The notes: generated from the letters alone by a model not told the origin. Positions 17,383-26,637 are shown, counted from the first letter of the stretch. The stretch is DNA of 42,835 nucleotides from Selenomonadaceae bacterium (GCA_017428215.1 JAFRRH010000032.1:1-42835), one strand, 5' to 3'. Program-made: numbers and translations.

Positions 17383-17969
17383 AGAAATTTTTAATGGCGG
17401 CTATTGCGGGGTGTTTGATTATGAATTCAGCACAGGCGATTGATTCTCGCGTCGAAAATGCGGTTCAATGGGCTTGCGAAATTGCCGAAGACGAGACGCA
17501 CGGTTATTCACAGGGCGCGGAAAATGCCACTGAGCGGAATCCCTACACTGGCTCGCGTGAAGGTCCCGATTATGATTGCTCGTCGCTGGTTTATCACGCC
17601 TTCAATCACGCTGGCTTTAACATCATTGATAACTGGCATAAAAATCCTAAATATATGTCGCGCTATGGTGGCAGGCAATATTCCGGCGACGCTGACACGA
17701 TTTGGGAAGATTTAAGCGTTGACGGCGGCTGGGTTAAGTATTCGTGGAACGAAATTAAAGACAATCTTCAGCGCGGCGATATTTTATGCCGTCCGCAATT
17801 CCACGTAGCAATTTATATAGGCGACGGCAAAACGGTTGAGGCTCGCGGCGTGAATAATCCGACGGGCAGAGGACGTTACGAGACGGGCGACCAGGGCGGC
17901 GAAATTGATTTTTACGAGGCGCAAGGACGCGGCTGGACTGAGGTTTATCGTTATGTTGGAAATTATTGA
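17379..17969 (+). CDS. secreted NlpC/P60-family cell-wall peptidase
   Basis: The 196-residue protein has a signal peptide ([20 protein letters not shown], cut after Ala20). An NlpC/P60 domain follows with catalytic Cys67 in [12 protein letters not shown] and catalytic His142 in [10 protein letters not shown]; the third polar residue is in the KTVEARG segment. Such enzymes cut gamma-D-Glu-diaminopimelate or related bonds in peptidoglycan in the periplasm. No SH3 or LysM targeting domain is present, so it is a minimal single-domain hydrolase. It overlaps tyrS by 4 bp and the GNAT gene by 17 bp, so it is translationally coupled in the operon. Confidence 0.88.
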   Translation: MKKFLMAAIAGCLIMNSAQAIDSRVENAVQWACEIAEDETHGYSQGAENATERNPYTGSREGPDYDCSSLVYHAFNHAGFNIIDNWHKNPKYMSRYGGRQYSGDADTIWEDLSVDGGWVKYSWNEIKDNLQRGDILCRPQFHVAIYIGDGKTVEARGVNNPTGRGRYETGDQGGEIDFYEAQGRGWTEVYRYVGNY

Positions 17970-18411
17970 CGGCGCAAATCATCTCGACGAAGTTAAACGG
18001 CTTGTCATTGAGTACACGAAATTTTTAGGGCGCGATTTATCTTTTCAGCATGTTGACGACGAATTGAACGATTTATCGGCAAAATATGCGCCGCCCGAAG
18101 GTAGATTACTCTGCGCGGCTATTGACGATAAGATTATCGGCTGCGTCGCCTATCACAAGCACACCAACGACCGTTGCGAGATGAAACGGCTTTTCGTCCG
18201 TGAAGGTTATCGCGAACATCACGCGGGCAGTAAATTAATTGAGGCGATTATAAATTCTGCGCGGGCGGACGGCTTCAAGGAAATTGTTTTGGACACGATA
18301 ACGCCACTGCAAAGCGCGATTCGTCTCTATAAAAAATTTGGCTTCGTCGAGACTGAACCTTATTACGAAAATCCAATGAGCGATGTTATATATTTCATAA
18401 AGGAGTTGTGA
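17953..18411 (+). CDS. GNAT-family N-acetyltransferase
   Basis: The 152-residue protein has the GNAT fold: GCVAYHKHTNDRCEMKRLFVREGYREHHAGSKLI forms the acetyl-CoA binding strand and loop (motif A, with R/Q-x-x-G/A replaced by REHHAG). IRLYKKFGF near the end is motif B. ATG 17953 lies inside the end of the NlpC gene (17-bp overlap) behind a GAGG. It transfers an acetyl group to an unknown amine substrate. The middle position in the operon does not reveal the substrate. Confidence 0.85.
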   Translation: MLEIIDGANHLDEVKRLVIEYTKFLGRDLSFQHVDDELNDLSAKYAPPEGRLLCAAIDDKIIGCVAYHKHTNDRCEMKRLFVREGYREHHAGSKLIEAIINSARADGFKEIVLDTITPLQSAIRLYKKFGFVETEPYYENPMSDVIYFIKEL

Positions 18412-18413
18412 TT

Positions 18414-19136
18414 ATGTCAGGACATTCAAAGTGGGCAACCATTAAACGCAAAAAAGGTGCGAACGACGCAATTCGCGGAGCTATGACGACCAAAATCAGC
18501 CGCGAAATTACAATCGCCGTAAAAATGGGCGGCGCAGACCCTACAGGCAATATGCGCTTAAAACTTGCGCTTTCTAAGGCTAAGGCTAACAACGTAACCA
18601 AAGACAACATTAACCGCGCAATTCAAAAGGGCTTGGGAGCTTCTGATACTTCCAATTACGAGGAAATAACTTACGAGGGCTATGGTCCCGGCGGCGCGGC
18701 TCTTATGCTTGATATTTTGACGGACAATCGCAATCGCACGGCGGCTAATATTCGACATATTTTTAGCAAGCACGGCGGCAATCTCGGCGAAAATGGTTGC
18801 GTCGCGTGGATGTTCAAGAAAAAAGCAGTCTTCACCGTTGACAAGGAAACTTTTGACGACGAAGATACGCTTATGGAAATTGCAATGGACGCGGGCGCAG
18901 AGGATTTTGAAGCGGACGACGACTCTTTTGAGATAACTGCCGCCCCCGACGACTTTAACGCGATTGAAACTGCACTCGCCGAAAAGGGCATTGAAACTGC
19001 CTCCGCTGAAATTACTCAAGTTCCGGATACGACGGTTGCGCTTGCCGATAAAGACGCCGAGAAAATGCAAAAACTCCTTGACGCCCTCGACGAAGATGAC
19101 GACGTTCAAAATGTCTACGGCAACTACGAATTCTAA
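18414..19136 (+). CDS. yebC: YebC/PmpR family protein
   Basis: The 240-residue protein has the full YebC/TACO1 pattern: MSGHSKWATIKRKKGAND at the start, KAKANNVTKDNINRAIQKG in the first third, YEGYGPGGAALML in the middle and acidic segments toward the end. Members have been described as DNA-binding regulators and more recently as factors that help ribosomes past difficult stretches. ATG 18414 lies after AGGAG and is preferred over the in-frame GTG at 18408. It abuts ruvC with no gap, an old and common pairing in bacteria. Confidence 0.96.
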   Translation: MSGHSKWATIKRKKGANDAIRGAMTTKISREITIAVKMGGADPTGNMRLKLALSKAKANNVTKDNINRAIQKGLGASDTSNYEEITYEGYGPGGAALMLDILTDNRNRTAANIRHIFSKHGGNLGENGCVAWMFKKKAVFTVDKETFDDEDTLMEIAMDAGAEDFEADDDSFEITAAPDDFNAIETALAEKGIETASAEITQVPDTTVALADKDAEKMQKLLDALDEDDDVQNVYGNYEF

Positions 19137-19637
19137 ATGTTGGCACTAGGTATTGACCCTGGCACGGCGATTTGTGGTTACGGCTTAGTTGAGCAAATTG
19201 ACGGGAACTTGATAGCAAAAAATTTCGGCGTGATAACTACCAAACCGCAAGCCCGTATGCAAGACCGATTGCTAAAAATTCACACGGAGCTTGACGAGTT
19301 GATTAAAGAATATCAGCCGCAAGTTATGGGAATTGAGAAATTATTTTTCGGCAAAAACTCGACGACGGCAATACCGGTTGGGCAAGCACGCGGCGTAGTT
19401 TTGTTATGTGCGGCACAAAATAATCTCGACGTGATAGAAATTACGCCTAACGAAGTCAAGCAATCAATCACGGGCTACGGAGCCGCCACAAAAGAGCAAG
19501 TTATCTACATGGTTACAAAGCAGTTAAATTTGGCGGAGGAGCCAACGCCCGACGATGCGGCAGATGCTTTAGCAATCGCGGTTGCCGCGTGTTATGAGGC
19601 GAATTCTTTGGCTCGCCGCAATTTTTTTGGAGGCTAA
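19137..19637 (+). CDS. ruvC: Holliday junction resolvase RuvC
   Basis: The 166-residue endonuclease cuts Holliday junctions at the end of recombination. Its acidic metal ligands are visible: Asp7 in LGIDPGT, Glu in GIEKLFFGKN and the Asp pair in PDDAADALAIAV. Length is normal. The ATG follows directly on the yebC stop, and ruvA starts 3 bp after. It should work with RuvAB. Confidence 0.96.
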   Translation: MLALGIDPGTAICGYGLVEQIDGNLIAKNFGVITTKPQARMQDRLLKIHTELDELIKEYQPQVMGIEKLFFGKNSTTAIPVGQARGVVLLCAAQNNLDVIEITPNEVKQSITGYGAATKEQVIYMVTKQLNLAEEPTPDDAADALAIAVAACYEANSLARRNFFGG

Positions 19638-19640
19638 TCA

Positions 19641-20222
19641 ATGATAGGCTATCTGCGCGGGAAGGTTAAATTTCTTTACAACGAATTTTGCATACTCGAC
19701 GTTGCGGGCGTTGGTTATAAAGTTTTCGTCGACGCGGCTACTCGCCAACTTTTGACAGCGGACGAGACTGCAGAATTATTTATTCATACTGCGGTACGCG
19801 AGGACGCAATAACTTTATTCGGCATGAAAAATCAATCGACGTTTGAGCTGTTTGAATTGCTATTGACAGTTAGCGGAATCGGGGCGAAGAGTGCTCTTGC
19901 TATCGTGTCGAAAATTTCAGCAACGGACTTTGCAACGGCAATAGCTAGGCAGGACATAAAAACTTTAATGCGTCTACCTGGCGTCGGCAAAAAATCCGCT
20001 GAAAGAATTTTGCTTGAACTTAAAGATAAAATTCCGTCATTTACTGCAGAAGATTTCCAACCCGCGCAGATAGCCTCTACGGTGCAAGATGACGCCTTCG
20101 ACGCACTAGAGGCACTGGGATATACTTCAGCGGAAATTTCTGCGACATTGAGCAAAGCTCCTCCGAATTCTTCGACGGAACAGTTAATAAAATTCGCGCT
20201 TAAAAATTTGGCAGGCAGGTGA
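19641..20222 (+). CDS. ruvA: Holliday junction DNA helicase subunit RuvA
   Basis: The 193-residue protein has the three RuvA parts: an N-terminal OB fold (MIGYLRGKVKF), a middle tandem helix-hairpin-helix with LLTVSGIGAKSALAIVS and LMRLPGVGKKSAERILLELKDK, and a C-terminal RuvB-contact domain (AFDALEALGYTSAEIS). It holds the four-way junction for RuvB. The usual next gene, ruvB, is missing and a DUF116 gene follows after 6 bp. Confidence 0.96.
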   Translation: MIGYLRGKVKFLYNEFCILDVAGVGYKVFVDAATRQLLTADETAELFIHTAVREDAITLFGMKNQSTFELFELLLTVSGIGAKSALAIVSKISATDFATAIARQDIKTLMRLPGVGKKSAERILLELKDKIPSFTAEDFQPAQIASTVQDDAFDALEALGYTSAEISATLSKAPPNSSTEQLIKFALKNLAGR

Positions 20223-20228
20223 AAATTT

Positions 20229-21005
20229 TTGTTAAAAACATTGGCAATAGCACGCCCGAAAAAAAGATTATTTCTAGGAATGTTGCTGGCGTCGGAACTT
20301 TTAATCGCGCTGACTTTTTACGGTTTATGGATAATCAGCAAACCTGGACTGGAAAATATTTTTGAATACTTGCCCGCGCTCGTCGGCGCATTTTTAATTT
20401 TTATCTCGACGTTTTCACTTGGCGCGGTGTGCAATATGGTTTTGGCACTTAAAGGTTTTCCGACGCTGAAATTATTTCATCGCTACAGCTTTGCAATTAT
20501 AAAATTTTTATTCCCGTTGGCAGTGCGTATTGGGAAAATTTTTGGCGTGCGTCGTCGTCAATTAGAAGGTTCCTTCGTTACGGTGAGCAATGCCCTATTC
20601 CGCAAAAGTGGCTTAAAAGTTCCCGCTAATAAATTATTGCTGTTAGCTCCGCATTGTCTACAGTTATCAACGTGCCCGCATAAAATCACACGCGACCCGC
20701 GAAATTGCAAACGCTGTGGACGTTGTAATATCGGCGAACTGGTGAAGCTTTCAGAAGAGCTTGGCTTTAATTTTTTCGTAGCGACGGGCGGAACATTAGC
20801 GCGGCAAGTAGTAAAAGAAAAGCGACCGGAACTGGTAATGGCTATAGCTTGCGAGCGAGATTTATTTAGCGGAATTCAAGACGTGTATCCGTTGCCAGCA
20901 GTCGGATTGTTAAATATTCGTCCAAATGGACCTTGCAACAATACGCGGGTTGATATGGCTGAGGCTCGGCGTTTGCTAAACGAATTAATACGCGAGGTGA
21001 ACTAA
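20229..21005 (+). CDS. DUF116 family membrane-anchored Cys-cluster protein
   Basis: The 258-residue protein starts with TTG behind AGGTG. Two hydrophobic segments (about 15-40 and 45-75) anchor it to the membrane. The rest is a soluble DUF116 domain with the Cys pattern PHCLQLSTCPHK then CKRCGRCNIG (about 141-170), suited to an iron-sulfur or zinc site. FFVATGGTLARQVV and later IACERDLFSGIQD are typical of the family. The function is not established. It lies between ruvA and dnaB with gaps of 6 and 0 bp, so it is expressed with DNA-replication and repair genes. Confidence 0.85.
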   Translation: MLKTLAIARPKKRLFLGMLLASELLIALTFYGLWIISKPGLENIFEYLPALVGAFLIFISTFSLGAVCNMVLALKGFPTLKLFHRYSFAIIKFLFPLAVRIGKIFGVRRRQLEGSFVTVSNALFRKSGLKVPANKLLLLAPHCLQLSTCPHKITRDPRNCKRCGRCNIGELVKLSEELGFNFFVATGGTLARQVVKEKRPELVMAIACERDLFSGIQDVYPLPAVGLLNIRPNGPCNNTRVDMAEARRLLNELIREVN

Positions 21006-22331
21006 ATGGGCTTAGACAAAGTTGTAGCAGATGTTGAGATAGAAAAATCGCTGTTAAGTGCACTATTGCTTAAAGACGGCGTGGCAATATCGGACGTAGT
21101 GGAAGATTTAAAAGCTGATGATTTTTATCGCCCAGAGCATAAAGCAATTTATACGGCACTGCTAAACTTGAATGGACAAGGGACAAAAGTAAATATTTTA
21201 GTTCTAGAACACGAATTAAGGATTACGGGCGAATTAAAAAAAGTGACGCTAAAATATTTATATTCGTTGCTGGATCGCGAACACACGACGGGGCGAGTAA
21301 TAGAATATGCGAAAATAATCAAGGAAAAAGCACTGCTACGACGTTTGACGGAATTAGGACGCGAATTAGTAAATGCGGCAAGTAAAGACAACGTATCAAT
21401 AGAGGAATTATTAGGAGTAGCAGAGAAAAAAATTTTAGAAGTTGCAGGCAAGACGACGCAAAAAGGATTTGAGCAACTCTCGAATGTGTTAACTGAATCG
21501 TTTAATCGAATAAACACTATACTGAATAACCCCGGAAAAATGCTGGGCGTTCCAAGCGACCTTTTGGATTTGGATCATGTATTAAATGGTTTTCAGAAAA
21601 CGGACTTGATACTTTTAGCGGCGCGTCCGTCAATGGGTAAGACGGCATTGGCGTTAAATATAGGAGTAAATGCGGCAAAGGAAGGTAAAATTGTAGCAAT
21701 TTTTTCGTTGGAAATGAGCAAGTCACAACTGGGCATGAGATTATTAAGCTCGGCGAGCAGAGTTAATAGCCATTATCTGAATACGGGAAATATAAGCAAC
21801 GACGATTTAAATAAAGTATTACAAGCTCTAAACGAGTTGAGCAATCTGAAAATATATATAGACGATACGGCGGGCATGGGACTTTTGGAAATGCGTAGCA
21901 AAGTGCGACGGATTAAGCACGACTACGGATTAGACATGATAATAATTGACTATTTGCAGTTAATGCAAGGCGGACGTGCGGAAAATCGTCAACAAGAAAT
22001 TTCGGAAATAAGTCGTGGTTTAAAAGCTTTAGCGCGAGAATTGGACGTGCCGATATTGGCGTTAAGTCAGCTGTCGCGCAGTGTGGAGCTTAGAGCAGAA
22101 AAAAAGCCGCAACTTAGCGACTTGAGGGAATCGGGCAGCTTGGAGCAGGACGCCGATATTGTCATGTTCCTTTACCGCGACGAATATTATAATCGAGACG
22201 ACACGAGCAATCAGAATATCGCCGAGCTAATCATTGCTAAAAATCGTAATGGTCCGACGACGTCGATAAGATTGCGCTTCGATAAGGAAATCGTGCGCTT
22301 TGACAACTTGACAACTGATAGAGGAAATTAA
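21006..22331 (+). CDS. dnaB: replicative DNA helicase DnaB
   Basis: The 441-residue hexameric 5'-3' helicase unwinds DNA at the fork and recruits primase. The N-terminal helical domain (about 1-105) contains EIEKSLLSALLLKD. The RecA-like domain has Walker A ARPSMGKTAL (Lys212), Walker B IIIDYLQLMQG and the segment ALSQLSRSVE, LRESGSLEQDAD. No intein is present. It starts directly at the DUF116 stop and is the last gene of the tyrS operon. A 92-bp gap with no clear features follows. Confidence 0.97.
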   Translation: MGLDKVVADVEIEKSLLSALLLKDGVAISDVVEDLKADDFYRPEHKAIYTALLNLNGQGTKVNILVLEHELRITGELKKVTLKYLYSLLDREHTTGRVIEYAKIIKEKALLRRLTELGRELVNAASKDNVSIEELLGVAEKKILEVAGKTTQKGFEQLSNVLTESFNRINTILNNPGKMLGVPSDLLDLDHVLNGFQKTDLILLAARPSMGKTALALNIGVNAAKEGKIVAIFSLEMSKSQLGMRLLSSASRVNSHYLNTGNISNDDLNKVLQALNELSNLKIYIDDTAGMGLLEMRSKVRRIKHDYGLDMIIIDYLQLMQGGRAENRQQEISEISRGLKALARELDVPILALSQLSRSVELRAEKKPQLSDLRESGSLEQDADIVMFLYRDEYYNRDDTSNQNIAELIIAKNRNGPTTSIRLRFDKEIVRFDNLTTDRGN

Positions 22332-22423
22332 CCGTATTTAACTTGTAGCCTATTAGCGAACTTTCAAGAACGCAGAGAACTTAAATTAGCGTAAAGACTC
22401 GGAGTTTGGCATTATTACGCGCT

Positions 22424-23206
22424 TTATTTTTTGGTAATTTTTAATGGGAAAATAATTTCGTCGCCAGTCGCATTAGTAAAAGTGTCTGCTTCTATGGAAA
22501 AAACTTCGCTCAAAATCTGCGCGGACAAAATTTTTTTAGGCTCGCCCGACGCGAAGATTTTTTTGTCTTTAATAATCAAAACGTCGTCGCTGTAAAGGCG
22601 GGCGTGATTTATATCGTGCAAAACCATTATAATCGTCGTGGAAAATTTTTTATTTACGTCGGCGATAATATCCATGACTTCAAGTTGATGAGAAATGTCA
22701 AGATAAGTCGTCGGCTCGTCCAGCAATAAAATTTTCGGACGTTGAGCCAAAGTCATAGCCAACCAAGCGCGTTGACGTTCGCCGCCCGATAAAGATATTA
22801 CTTGCCGATTTTCCAAGTCCGCGAGCTTTGTAAGTTCAAGGGCTTTTTTTATTGCCGCTGAATCTTCTGTTGATTCGCCGCTGAAAAATTTTCTGTGCGG
22901 AAATCGTCCGAACGAAACTAATTGCCGGACGGTCGTATCTTGTGGGGCGTCGCGTTCCTGCGGAAGAATTGCCATTACTCGCGCCAAATTTTTTCTGCCA
23001 ATGTCGCGAATATTTTTCCCGTCGATTTTTACATTGCCAGAGAATTTTTCGTTGAGCAAGCATAAAACTTTTAAGAGCGTAGATTTGCCCGCGCCGTTCG
23101 GACCGATAATCGCCGTACGCTTGCCCGATTTAAAATTATAGCTAACGTCACGAAGAATTTCTTTGCCGCCAAGTTTTACGGAAATATTTTCAGCCGTCAA
23201 GTTCAT
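22424..23206 (-). CDS. FecE/BtuD-type ABC transporter ATPase
   Basis: The 260-residue ATPase of an iron-chelate/B12 type importer has Walker A GPNGAGKSTLL (Lys41), signature LSGGERQRAWLAMTLAQ, Walker B ILLLDEPTTYLD and switch His in VLHDINHA. The family's typical LPQERDAP segment lies between Walker A and signature. ATG 23206 overlaps the permease end by 4 bp. The exact substrate (siderophore, haem or cobalamin) cannot be told without the binding protein, which is not in the window. Confidence 0.93.
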   Translation of the reverse strand: MNLTAENISVKLGGKEILRDVSYNFKSGKRTAIIGPNGAGKSTLLKVLCLLNEKFSGNVKIDGKNIRDIGRKNLARVMAILPQERDAPQDTTVRQLVSFGRFPHRKFFSGESTEDSAAIKKALELTKLADLENRQVISLSGGERQRAWLAMTLAQRPKILLLDEPTTYLDISHQLEVMDIIADVNKKFSTTIIMVLHDINHARLYSDDVLIIKDKKIFASGEPKKILSAQILSEVFSIEADTFTNATGDEIIFPLKITKK

Positions 23207-24156
23207 AATTCGCGCCTCAATAAATACAAAAAGAATGGTGCGCCGAGCATTGCCATTAAAATTCCGACGGGCAATTCCGTTGGAGCAAAAATTGTGCGGG
23301 CAAATGTATCGCTTATCGTGACGACTGCCGCTCCCAACAATGCCGCGCCTGGTAATAAAATTTTATAATCCGAGCCTAAAATTAATCGCGCCGTGTGTGG
23401 AACAATCAATCCGACGAAACCTAATAATCCGACGACACAAACCGCCGAAGCCGCTAATAACGCCGCGATTGCCGTTAAAATCGTCCGCACGAGATTGACG
23501 CGCAAGCCAAGCCCCGTTGCTACTTCGTCGCCCAGTTGCAAAACGTTCATGTGCCGCGCAGATAAAAAAGTTGCCAACATCCCCGCGATTGAATACGGCA
23601 ATAAAATTTCGACGTGTTGCCAACTCCGCGCCGATAAGCCGCCGACCATCCACAATAACGCGCCGTGAACTTTATCGGAATAAAAAATTAGCAACGCCGA
23701 AATGCCCGCGCCTAAAAACGCACTCACTGCTACGCCCGCCAAAATCACGCGAATCGGGCGAATGCCGTCTTTCCACGCCAAAAGATAAATCAACGACGCC
23801 GCTAACATTGCTCCGATAAATGCCGCCGGTGTCACCAATGCGCCCGCGTCGCCGAAAATCATCATTACAAAAATTCCGAATAAGCCCGCGCCCGAAGATA
23901 TTCCGATTATGTGCGGGTCTGCCAACGGATTTTTCATCACGGCTTGCAAGATTGCGCCAGATAACGACAAATTCACGCCAACTAACATTGCGACGATTGT
24001 ACGCGGCAAGCGAATATTTTCTAAAATTTGCTGTTTAGTTTCGTCGAGTGGCACTTGTCCGATTATCTGCGCGGTAGATATTTCAACTGAGCCGTTCATT
24101 AAGCTTAAAAAAAATCCCGCGACTGCCGCCACGCTAATTAAAAAAATTTTTATCAT
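23203..24156 (-). CDS. FecCD-family ABC transporter permease
   Basis: The 317-residue integral membrane protein has some nine to ten hydrophobic segments. FecCD marks are visible: LSLSGAILQAVMKNPLADPHIIGISSGAGLFG after the second segment, GLLGFVGLIVPHTARLILGSDY, and ELPVGILMAMLGAPFFLYLL at the end. It carries iron-siderophore, haem or B12 across the inner membrane with the downstream ATPase. It overlaps the HAD gene by 4 bp upstream. It is slightly shorter than the usual 330-350 residues, at the N-terminus. Confidence 0.93.
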   Translation of the reverse strand: MIKIFLISVAAVAGFFLSLMNGSVEISTAQIIGQVPLDETKQQILENIRLPRTIVAMLVGVNLSLSGAILQAVMKNPLADPHIIGISSGAGLFGIFVMMIFGDAGALVTPAAFIGAMLAASLIYLLAWKDGIRPIRVILAGVAVSAFLGAGISALLIFYSDKVHGALLWMVGGLSARSWQHVEILLPYSIAGMLATFLSARHMNVLQLGDEVATGLGLRVNLVRTILTAIAALLAASAVCVVGLLGFVGLIVPHTARLILGSDYKILLPGAALLGAAVVTISDTFARTIFAPTELPVGILMAMLGAPFFLYLLRREL

Positions 24157-24932
24157 GCGAAGTAATTCAGCATTTCGCCGACTGAATCAAAAATTTTCGT
24201 TGCCTCACGCTTGACGAAATCTTTAGCCGTCGCAACTGTGTAGCCGCCAAATTTTTTTATCATAGGCAAATCGTTCGACTCGTCGCCGATAACAAAAACT
24301 TCGCCGCGCCAATTCATAATTTGCAAAAGATTTTCTACGCCGCGTGCCTTATTTATGCCAGCATTTACTACGTCAAGACTGCGAGTATTTTTTTGCGCGT
24401 AAATCACGTCGCCAAAATTTTTGTTCAGAAAATTTGCCGCCTCCTGCGCTTCTTCCGAACTTCCAAAGCCTAAAGCGAACTGATTTATTTTTTTCGGCAA
24501 CGTCGGCACCTGCGCGGCGTCTGTAGTCGTCAAAAAGAATTCCCAACGCGGTCTCTCCAGAACTACCCACGAATTTTCTTTTACATTGACGCAAAAAACT
24601 TCGTCAGCCGCCTCGAACAGAAAATGCAAACTTTTTTTCAAAAATGGCTCGTTGAACAACGCAAGCAATATTTCCTTTGAGATTTCCGTTTCAAATATGA
24701 TTTTCCCCGCGCCGTCGAAGATTATCGCTCCGTTGTCGCAAATGGCGAAGTCTATTTTCAAATTTACGTCTTGCAAGTGCGGTATAAGCATTGGATAACA
24801 ACGCCCCGTTACGAGTCCGAATTTATTTCCCGCCGCCCGCCAATTTTTTATCGCCGTCAAATCTTCCGCAGAAAATTTTTGTTCTCTAAATAAAGTTCCG
24901 TCGAAATCGCTTGCTACTACTTTAAAACTCAT
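24153..24932 (-). CDS. HAD-superfamily Cof-type sugar phosphatase
   Basis: The product has 259 residues. Start ATG 24932, behind GGAGG, gives the normal N-terminus MSFKVVASDFDGTLF with the nucleophile and acid Asp residues of HAD motif I. Motif II/III and the Cof cap follow (FGLVTGRCYPMLIP), and motif IV is VIGDESNDLPMIKKFGG. Cof proteins remove phosphate from sugar phosphates or cofactors such as FMN and PLP. It overlaps the upstream glucosidase gene by 11 bp and the downstream permease by 4 bp, so all are in one operon. Confidence 0.9.
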   Translation of the reverse strand: MSFKVVASDFDGTLFREQKFSAEDLTAIKNWRAAGNKFGLVTGRCYPMLIPHLQDVNLKIDFAICDNGAIIFDGAGKIIFETEISKEILLALFNEPFLKKSLHFLFEAADEVFCVNVKENSWVVLERPRWEFFLTTTDAAQVPTLPKKINQFALGFGSSEEAQEAANFLNKNFGDVIYAQKNTRSLDVVNAGINKARGVENLLQIMNWRGEVFVIGDESNDLPMIKKFGGYTVATAKDFVKREATKIFDSVGEMLNYFA

Positions 24933-26637
24933 AAATTGCCGCCTCCGTCGCTCGCAAATAATTTTTCGCGTCAGCATAGTTGCCCAAAATCTTTTTCGCG
25001 CCGTTCAAAATTTTATCGGGCAGATTTACTTTGTGCGTCGTGAAATTTACCACAGTCATAAATTTTTTGCCACCTAAACTCCGCGTGAAGATATAAAGCT
25101 CCTCATTTTTCGGATAAAGTTCCTCGTAACGTCCGCTAATCAAAACGTCGCTGGAATTTCTCAACGCGCTCAATTTGCGATAAAAATTCAGCACAGAATT
25201 AGGATTTTTTTCCTCGACTTCCACGTTGCAAGTTTTAAAATCGTCATGAACTGGCAACCAAGCCTTGCCCGTCGTAAAGCCCGCATTTTTTGACGAATCC
25301 CACTGCATAGGCGTCCGCGCATTGTCCCGGCTGAACTTCTGCACAAAGCGCATTGCCTCTTTATCGCTTAAGCCGTCCGCCCGCGCCAAATCGTATGCAC
25401 CATGCGAGGAAATATCGTCGTAGTCGTCAATCGAATCAAATTGCGTGTTTGTAAAGCCAAGCTCCTCGCCTTGATAGATAAACGGCGTCCCGCGCAGAGT
25501 AAATAAAATTATCGCCAAAGCTTTTGCCGCCAAAATTTTATCCGAACCATGCGGGAAAAAATTATTCACGGAGCGCGGCTTGTCGTGATTTTCAAAATAA
25601 ATCGGATACCAACTGTTTTTTGTCGCGGCTTGGCTATCACTCAACGCTTTTTTGAATTCGCTAAGTTTAATCGGGTGCGAACGGTGCCAAACCTCATCGC
25701 CGTTGTTGAACATAACATTTACGTGACTGAACTCGAACAGCATATCAAAAACGCCGCGTTCGCCGACCCATAAAGGCAAATCTTCGGGCTTAACGCTATT
25801 CGCCTCGCCGACCGTAAAAATATCGTGCCCGTCGAAAACTTCGCGCTTAAGCTCGTGCAGAAAATCTAAAATGCCGTCCGTGTTCGCCGTCATGTTGTGA
25901 ACGGCGCAACTTCCGTCGGGCGCGTCGGGTGTACCATCAGCAAAAATTTTCGGCTTCTTAATGTAAACAATCGCGTCGATACGAAAACCGCCAACGCCTT
26001 TATCTAACCAGAAATTTGCGGCGTCGTAGAGTGCGCGGCGAACGTCGGGATTTTCCCAATTCAAATCGGGCTGTTGCGTCGCGAATGTGTGCAAATAATA
26101 TTGTTGACGTTCTTCGCACCACTGCCAAGCACTACCGCCAAATATCCCGCGCCAATTTGTTTTCTCGTCGCGCCAAATATACCAATCAGCTTTAGGATTG
26201 TCGCGGCTCGATTTTGATTCTAAAAACCATGGGTGCTTATCCGACGTGTGATTGAAAACCAAATCCATGACGATTTTAATATCCCGCGCCTTAGCCTCCG
26301 CAATCAAATTATCGAAGTCCTCCATATTTCCAAAGCGCGGATCAATCGCCGTGTAGTCAGCAATATCATAGCCGTTATCAACCATCGGCGAAACGTAAAT
26401 CGGCGTCAACCAAATCGCGCTAACTCCTAAACTTTTTATGTAGTCAAGCTTTTGAGTAATACCGCGTAAATCGCCCGTACCTTTACCCATCGTATCCAGA
26501 AAACTTTTCGGGTAAATCTGATAGACAGGCTTTTTTTGCCACCATTTAAAATTTTCCGCGCCAAATACGATAGTCGGAGAAATATAAGCCGTCGCCGTCA
26601 ATGCAATCGCCCCTTTGATAAATGTCCTTCGATTCAT
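24922..26637 (-). CDS. GH13 alpha-glucosidase with Tat-type signal
   Basis: This 571-residue family-13 glycoside hydrolase has all conserved regions: DLVFNH (125-130), region II GGFRIDA with nucleophile Asp221, acid/base Glu278 in FTVGEAN, and FENHDKPR with Asp352. QPDLNWE (189-195) is typical of the oligo-1,6-glucosidase/alpha-glucosidase group. Ala follows Asp221 where 1,6-specific enzymes have Val, so 1,4- versus 1,6-specificity is open. The N-terminus MNRRTFIKG plus a hydrophobic stretch ending VFGAE is a twin-arginine signal, so export to the periplasm is likely. Cytoplasmic relatives such as MalL lack this. It is the first gene of a leftward operon with HAD and FecCD genes. Confidence 0.92.
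   Translation of the reverse strand: MNRRTFIKGAIALTATAYISPTIVFGAENFKWWQKKPVYQIYPKSFLDTMGKGTGDLRGITQKLDYIKSLGVSAIWLTPIYVSPMVDNGYDIADYTAIDPRFGNMEDFDNLIAEAKARDIKIVMDLVFNHTSDKHPWFLESKSSRDNPKADWYIWRDEKTNWRGIFGGSAWQWCEERQQYYLHTFATQQPDLNWENPDVRRALYDAANFWLDKGVGGFRIDAIVYIKKPKIFADGTPDAPDGSCAVHNMTANTDGILDFLHELKREVFDGHDIFTVGEANSVKPEDLPLWVGERGVFDMLFEFSHVNVMFNNGDEVWHRSHPIKLSEFKKALSDSQAATKNSWYPIYFENHDKPRSVNNFFPHGSDKILAAKALAIILFTLRGTPFIYQGEELGFTNTQFDSIDDYDDISSHGAYDLARADGLSDKEAMRFVQKFSRDNARTPMQWDSSKNAGFTTGKAWLPVHDDFKTCNVEVEEKNPNSVLNFYRKLSALRNSSDVLISGRYEELYPKNEELYIFTRSLGGKKFMTVVNFTTHKVNLPDKILNGAKKILGNYADAKNYLRATEAAIYEF

Noticed and set aside
18558..19109. 183-codon minus frame inside yebC
   Set aside because: yebC is unmistakable over its whole length; the minus frame is a by-product of its codon use.
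22332..22423. Possible RNA gene in the dnaB-ABC gap
   Set aside because: No cloverleaf, strong hairpin or terminator could be traced in these 92 bases.
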